A stretch of DNA of 64,000 nucleotides from Glandiceps talaboti (Eukaryota > Hemichordata > Enteropneusta > Spengelidae). A model generated the notes under the pieces. That model had not been told where the DNA came from. It searched no databases and was given only the letters and a program-made list of their open reading frames with translations. The stretch spans positions 19,987,342-20,051,341 of the forward strand of contig NC_135549.1 in the NCBI RefSeq assembly GCF_964340395.1, read 5' to 3'. Below, in pieces: positions 59,287 through 64,000 of this stretch; the stretch's first letter is position 1, and each line of letters opens with the position of its first letter. A program made the translations under genes and the position numbers.

Positions 59287-60417
59287 TTACAGTGGAAGTT
59301 ACCGCTTCACATGCATGGTAATTTACATAACCGATAATGGTATGTACATGTGCACGATTGTTTCCAGTCACAGGTCCGAGGCACTCTGCGCACAGTCACA
59401 AACTGACAATTAGTTGTATGTTTACTGTCTATTTCACACGGTCGTGTGTGGCCGAGTTCCAGAATAGTTTGAAATGTCGGAAATTAATATTGTCAAAGAC
59501 AAACAGATTCCATTCATTCCATACGTCATGGATTGTGATATCTGGATGTTTTTTGAATTTTGGTTGACATATATTCATGTGTCCGTTATGTAGATTATAA
59601 TGCTGTGCGCGAGCGTAGCACTAACATACCTCTCGTGAATTATGTAGTTAGACCCCAGTTAGACAACTTGTATTTGACGAAAGCTGCCTTTTCTTGAAAA
59701 CATTAATTCTATTCGAATTCTTGTACTCATTTTGAAACTGTCTGTGTGTCAGTTATGTATTCTGCCGTCAGTGGAAAACAGAAAAGTGCTTTGCCAAGCT
59801 GATGGAGCGGAGTGCCTATTTGACACATGTGCTATTACCTGCATGACAAACTACAGTTTGTCTTTAGTTGGCCTTCATTACTTTAGCAAGCTAAGTCCAT
59901 CCTGGTTTCCGTTCCGTGGTCAAGTTACAAATGTAATGCGTTTGTGAGCACGCTTTCTAAATTTAATTACATGTGACTACGGGTTATATCCTGGCAACGT
60001 ATTAGATTATTACTTTTACATGTCCCATTTGGTGTAAATAAAACTTTCAACCGCAACCAAATGTGTCGTTTTGCTGTTAAATTACAGATAAAAGTGTTCA
60101 TGATAAATGTTTGCCAAATAAAAAATGACAGCGTTCATCAGTTGTTTGGTGTTGCATGTTGAACGGATGTATCTGATTTAAGCCTTTCAGTGAAAATAAA
60201 ATACTTTATACTTGCTACGAGTCGCTTTGCATTACAGAGATAACATAAAACGTGCTACTGGACACCACAGTATTAAGTGTATAAGATACAGCATAAATGT
60301 GTGAACTAATGACCACAGTTAAAAGTCATTCATCATCTGTAATTGTCAACAGACTAGTCAACATTTGATCACTGAACAACGAGGTAATGTCATTTGGTTT
60401 ACAGGAATATGATTTAC
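59287..60417. other. No gene recognised
   Basis: Moderately AT-rich. A 71-codon frame (59732-59947) has several Cys but no recognised domain. Confidence 0.35.
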
Positions 60418-60817
60418 AGCTAAAATGATGTAGGCTTGGGGTTTCACTCATGTGACATGACATGTAATACACATCCTCAGACAACTTCTTATGCAAAAGA
60501 AACAATTACATAGACCCCGTGACCAGTGGGGATGTAGAAGCAGTCAAGTTTAAATGTTGATTATCAGTTAGAAAATAAACAATTGCAGACATTCAAATCA
60601 TCAAGGCCATGTGTAGTGCTTTAATTAGAAGCATGTTTTTACTGCAATGTGGAATAATAGCAATGCTTATCACTTTTCTATGTGATTGGGCATGCAATGA
60701 ATGCTGCTGTGTTTATTGCATCTCTGTTATTGTTAGTCTAGAGTTCAAATCTGTCTATCTTTGTGTCAAAAACGTAATGTCCCATGAGTGAAACACCAGG
60801 CCTACATCATTTTAGCT
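60418..60817. mobile_element. Inverted-repeat element with hammerhead-like ends
   Basis: A 400-bp unit with 44-bp terminal inverted repeats (60418-60462 and 60774-60817). Both arms contain GAGTGAAAC and CCTACATCATTTTAGC when read outward. Just inside the left arm, minus strand, is CUGAGGA (60480-60474) preceded by GUUGU, giving the hammerhead order CUGANGA, stem, GAAAC. The right end lacks the CUGANGA box. Orientation of the two ends matches the inverted HHRs of the PLE fragments. Confidence 0.5.
60442..60485 (-). ncRNA. Hammerhead-like motif (weak candidate)
   Basis: Minus strand CUGAGGA, a possible stem II (UGUG/CACA with a long loop), then GAGUGAAAC (GAAA at 60445-60442). Stem I is limited to about 3 bp (UGU/ACA) and the expected U before the cleavage site is C. 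It could be a diverged relic or a chance match. Confidence 0.25.
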
Positions 60818-61459
60818 ACAATTAACAAACGCGTTATCCAATCCTTATTATGATAATCTAAATATCAAATATACCTCGATTAAGATCTGTAATTGAACGT
60901 TATGGGTGTGGCTAAATCCATTGTCAGTTTATACTAATCGTTGGTATGTCTTATCGATATAACACACGACAACATGATAAAGGGTGAGATCAATAGTTCA
61001 ATGTAAGATATAAAAGCAAAATATTTTAGTTAGGTAGTGGGGGAAACTTTTCAGTCAGTTTATAAAAGACATAGCAAGCTTATTGCGTGGTTTATATAAT
61101 GTAACATATATTATTCCTTTTTTCCGCTATACAACCACACCTATCGTTTTTTTAGATGTACTCACCGTCGACACATGTCATATTATTTTCAGTCCTACTC
61201 CTACGTGCTGTATCCGCATTTAAGTTTTATAAAATAACAACCCTAGGTATTTATCGCTATCCACACGAGCTATCCATTACATCTGCAATGTTGGTTCACT
61301 TATTTTAAATCAGGAATTCGTAGGTGAAGGTTGTATTTCCTGTAGCCTCCGATTATGCTAGTGTTTGAAATTTCTTCTTTTGATTGATTTAACCAGAGTG
61401 GAATTCGTGGAATGTTATAAGTGACTTTCGCTGATCACTACTGTAACTGATGATGTGTC

Positions 61460-61830
61460 AAAATACTTCCAGTAAGGCTTAATACAAATAATTGTGTGGT
61501 TCCAATTACACTCAATGTTACAATAGGTGGGGTAGGTAGATTGTTTATTTTATTTCATTACATTTTTTTCCATATGTGAGTATCTAGTTCAGGTTTTCCA
61601 TTGTTTTCCAAATGGTCTTTGTGTTATTTATTTCTGCCTATCAGATGTACAACCATTGCAGATTGGAAGAACACTTTTATATAGTATTTTCAGCTGATGT
61701 CAATTTCCGCATTCACTAATTCTGGCGAGACTTCACAATTTTCGCGATTTCATTATGTTTTTTCTCGAATATGTAAAACAAGTTTAGGGTCGGTAGTGAA
61801 CCCAACAATTATTGTTAGGCCTTAGTATGT
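61460..61830 (+). repeat. Probable interspersed repeat R4
   Basis: Begins TTGTGTGGTTCCAATTACAC, shared with 56936-56965, followed by GGTGGGGTAGGTAG and a T-rich stretch, and running to about GGGTCGGTAGTGAACCCAAC. The second copy covers only the first 30 bp. The class is unknown. Confidence 0.35.
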
Positions 61831-62539
61831 TTAAAAATCTACCCATGTTAACAAGAGCGAGAAAACACAACATATCGACGACAGACAAATAAACAGTGTA
61901 TGTATTTATAAGCATTTAGAAAAGAAAGTCTAATTAGCCATACTGTTGTTGTAGGGGATCGTGGGTTGTTCACCCAGACCAGTGAGTGCATATAAATGAT
62001 TGAATTAGTTGTTGTTTTTTAAATCTATTTTACAGCTTTTTAGAACAACATTCTTCAGCAAACTTCCTTACCATGAATAATGCACCGCTGAGGAGTTAGA
62101 ACATGTCATTAGTTCTTCATGATTCGTGCTACAATCTCAACATTTAGTTTACTGGCAGTTTTATTTAAAATAAATACGATATGTCAGTCAACCTGGACAT
62201 ATATAACATTGTAGGATATATTAGGAAGAGATAGAATAATGAATATTCATCTCTGTTAATTATGTAGAGATTATTGAAATAAGAATATGGAATTCAATTA
62301 TAAATATATTCCCGAATGTCAAATAATGTTTCAGATGTCATTGACTTTTAAATTTCCGTATATATAGTTAGTCCCAACAGACACACTTGAATACAAACAG
62401 GCTACGTGTATTCCAGAAATAGCATATCTTTTATAAGGGTTTGATATGAGGATATTATACTATATTTAATTTAATCTCCGTCTATAAAGAAAAATACAAT
62501 CTAATCCCTTCTTGGTATTATATCCGCTGTCGTAAACGA
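61831..62539. other. No gene recognised
   Basis: AT-rich sequence with no supported feature. Confidence 0.4.
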
Positions 62540-62589
62540 AGGACGATAGTAGGGATTAGCCGGATCACAAATCTCAGAGAGTTGAACTA

Positions 62590-62830
62590 GGGGTTAACAA
62601 ACCATGTTACGTAAAGCTGAAACACATGCTTGCTTGAAACCATGTAAACTAGATGCATTAACTAGGTAGCTTTTTTCATCAAGAAAAGAAGCTGATATTT
62701 GTGTAATTTTTGTGAGTGCTGGAACAATTTTGTAGGCATCGTTGTATGTAAGTGCTAAATCCGAATTTAATTTCCTCCACACACTACACACTTTATCAGA
62801 GAAAATTGAACTTTAGGTTCCAGAATAGCA
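62590..62830 (-). pseudogene. LINE protein C-terminal fragment
   Basis: Minus-strand frame containing SVWRKLNSDLALTYNDAYKI, ASFLDEKSYLV, then SSLHGFKQACVSALRNMV. Many invertebrate LINE proteins have, after the RT domain, a block with a Trp, 'L..AYNDA', 'AS..F' and a helical 'GF..R...S.N' end; this piece follows that order. It does not match the C-terminus of the 51-53 kb LINE, so it is a different family. Only about 65 codons remain. Confidence 0.5.
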
Positions 62831-64000
62831 TGCATACACGTATGATTATTTCTTCTTGCCTTGTAAATCCGGGCTGATGAAAGTCTCGGCAGGCCATGTA
62901 ATAACGCAAATCATATATAGTTTGCGTTGAATGTAAATAGTACGCTATATGAATTATGATCAGACGGTTTCATTGAACACGACGACAGTCCTAAGTCTAT
63001 TTATCTTTAATAGAATAGGGGTAGAATGCAAGCTTCAGTGAATCACCTGACAGTCTCTAATTTTCTACGTAATAGCGAGAAACAGGTATATTTATACTAT
63101 GTATAGGAAAACCTGTCATCAGTAAGATTAATGCCCTTATGGTAGATAGCAAAATGGTCTCTCCTTGACTTTCAGGCAGAACGTTGATTGAACGTTTCCT
63201 TGTATGAAAAGGTCCATCATTATTACAACCACAGGACCTTTACTGCGAATTATATCTCTCTATTCCATCTCCATTAGTGTAATGAAGTGCATGCTAATTG
63301 GTTTATTTCCTTTTGATAATTCTGTATCCAATTCCTTATCAGTGAACACGTAATTTAAACACAATGCAACGTATAGACCAACTGACTGCGGCATTGTGGT
63401 GGTCATCATAGTCGTAAGACTGGTTTTCAGACATTTAACTTTAGTGAAATAAGCAGTCCACTGAAAGAACAAATAGCCTATGCAGACGTCGGATTGACAG
63501 TGCCTTCGGGGGATGAAAAGCGATCGTTTCACAACGGAAAAGGGAGGAGCTGACATTTACAACAATATCGTATCAACATGCTGAGATGTTTTACATGATG
63601 ACCGTTTAGTCTCACGAGACTAATAAACACATTTCATTTTGTATTAAAGTGTACACTCCTTACTGGTGCTGAAATATTGGTTATCCTCTCTGCTTTGGCA
63701 GCGACGTAGTTCACGATGTTTATACGTAGAAATATGCATCAGTAGACACATATTGTAGTTCAGTGTCTTACAATGTGGATGAATTTAATGAGACCTGCGT
63801 TATATCGTAACGCTTTGAAAGCTGTCAATTGTAAAGTTTTTTTCAGGTTTACTGAACTTCACTAGCATTCAAGGACATGAATCGGTAACACATTGAACAT
63901 GACAAGAATTGGCTATTTAATGGACAGAATAATTACCTAACAAATGAAACAACAGTTGAAATCGCAATCTTAGCTAGGTACTTGTACAAAGACATAATTC
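62831..64000. other. No gene recognised
   Basis: AT-rich to the window end. A 98-codon minus-strand frame (63260-63556) shows no recognised domain. Confidence 0.35.

Overview
The window looks like metazoan nuclear DNA: AT-rich, gene-poor, with very long (AT)n, (CT)n, (GATA)n-type and pentanucleotide microsatellites, splice and poly(A) signals, non-LTR and Penelope-like retroelements (PLEs), and one clear rhodopsin-type GPCR. The repeat mix suggests an invertebrate, possibly a marine deuterostome, but no feature fixes the taxon. There are no prokaryotic signals. Most open frames longer than 60 codons are shadows of repeats.

Layout. 1-3.7 kb: a dispersed repeat, a CT microsatellite, a 200-bp fold-back element, then the one confident host gene, a class A GPCR whose whole coding region lies in one exon (2150-3307) behind a strong splice acceptor. 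3.7-32 kb: gene-poor DNA with microsatellites, dispersed and inverted repeats, a local ~0.75-kb duplication (14.56/16.28 kb), an L2-like tail (13.8 kb), hammerhead microelements (7.73 and 18.5 kb), and a dead PLE fragment (18.8-19.9 kb). 32.4-33.8 kb: a second dead PLE fragment. 36-51 kb: more microsatellites, a TIR element (37.4 kb), repeat copies (39 kb), a fold-back hammerhead element (42.0 kb), a second local duplication (43.4/44.8 kb), a fold-back repeat (48 kb) and a possible Sema-domain exon (50.1 kb, minus). 51.1-53.9 kb: a 5'-truncated, broken Jockey/CR1-type LINE on the minus strand. 57.0-59.3 kb: a PLE with an intact 636-codon RT plus GIY-YIG frame, a 3' hammerhead ribozyme and an adjoining (AT)n tract. 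60.4-62.8 kb: a small inverted-repeat element with a hammerhead-like end, and a LINE C-terminal fragment.

The main theme is a set of at least eight type I hammerhead ribozyme (HHR) motifs tied to PLE sequences. The PLE at 57-59 kb carries one after its stop codon. Two independent 5'-truncated PLE fragments each have one HHR after the coding remnant and a second, related HHR in INVERTED orientation at the truncated end. Three tiny elements consist only of HHR plus PLE-type tail, abut (AT)n tracts, and one (42.06-42.15 kb) is a fold-back in which 16-nt perfect arms enclose the ribozyme. HHRs in PLE terminal repeats and small animal retrozymes are established. The recurrent inverted arrangement and the (AT)n association are what merit attention here. 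All folding was done by eye and nothing was tested by database search.
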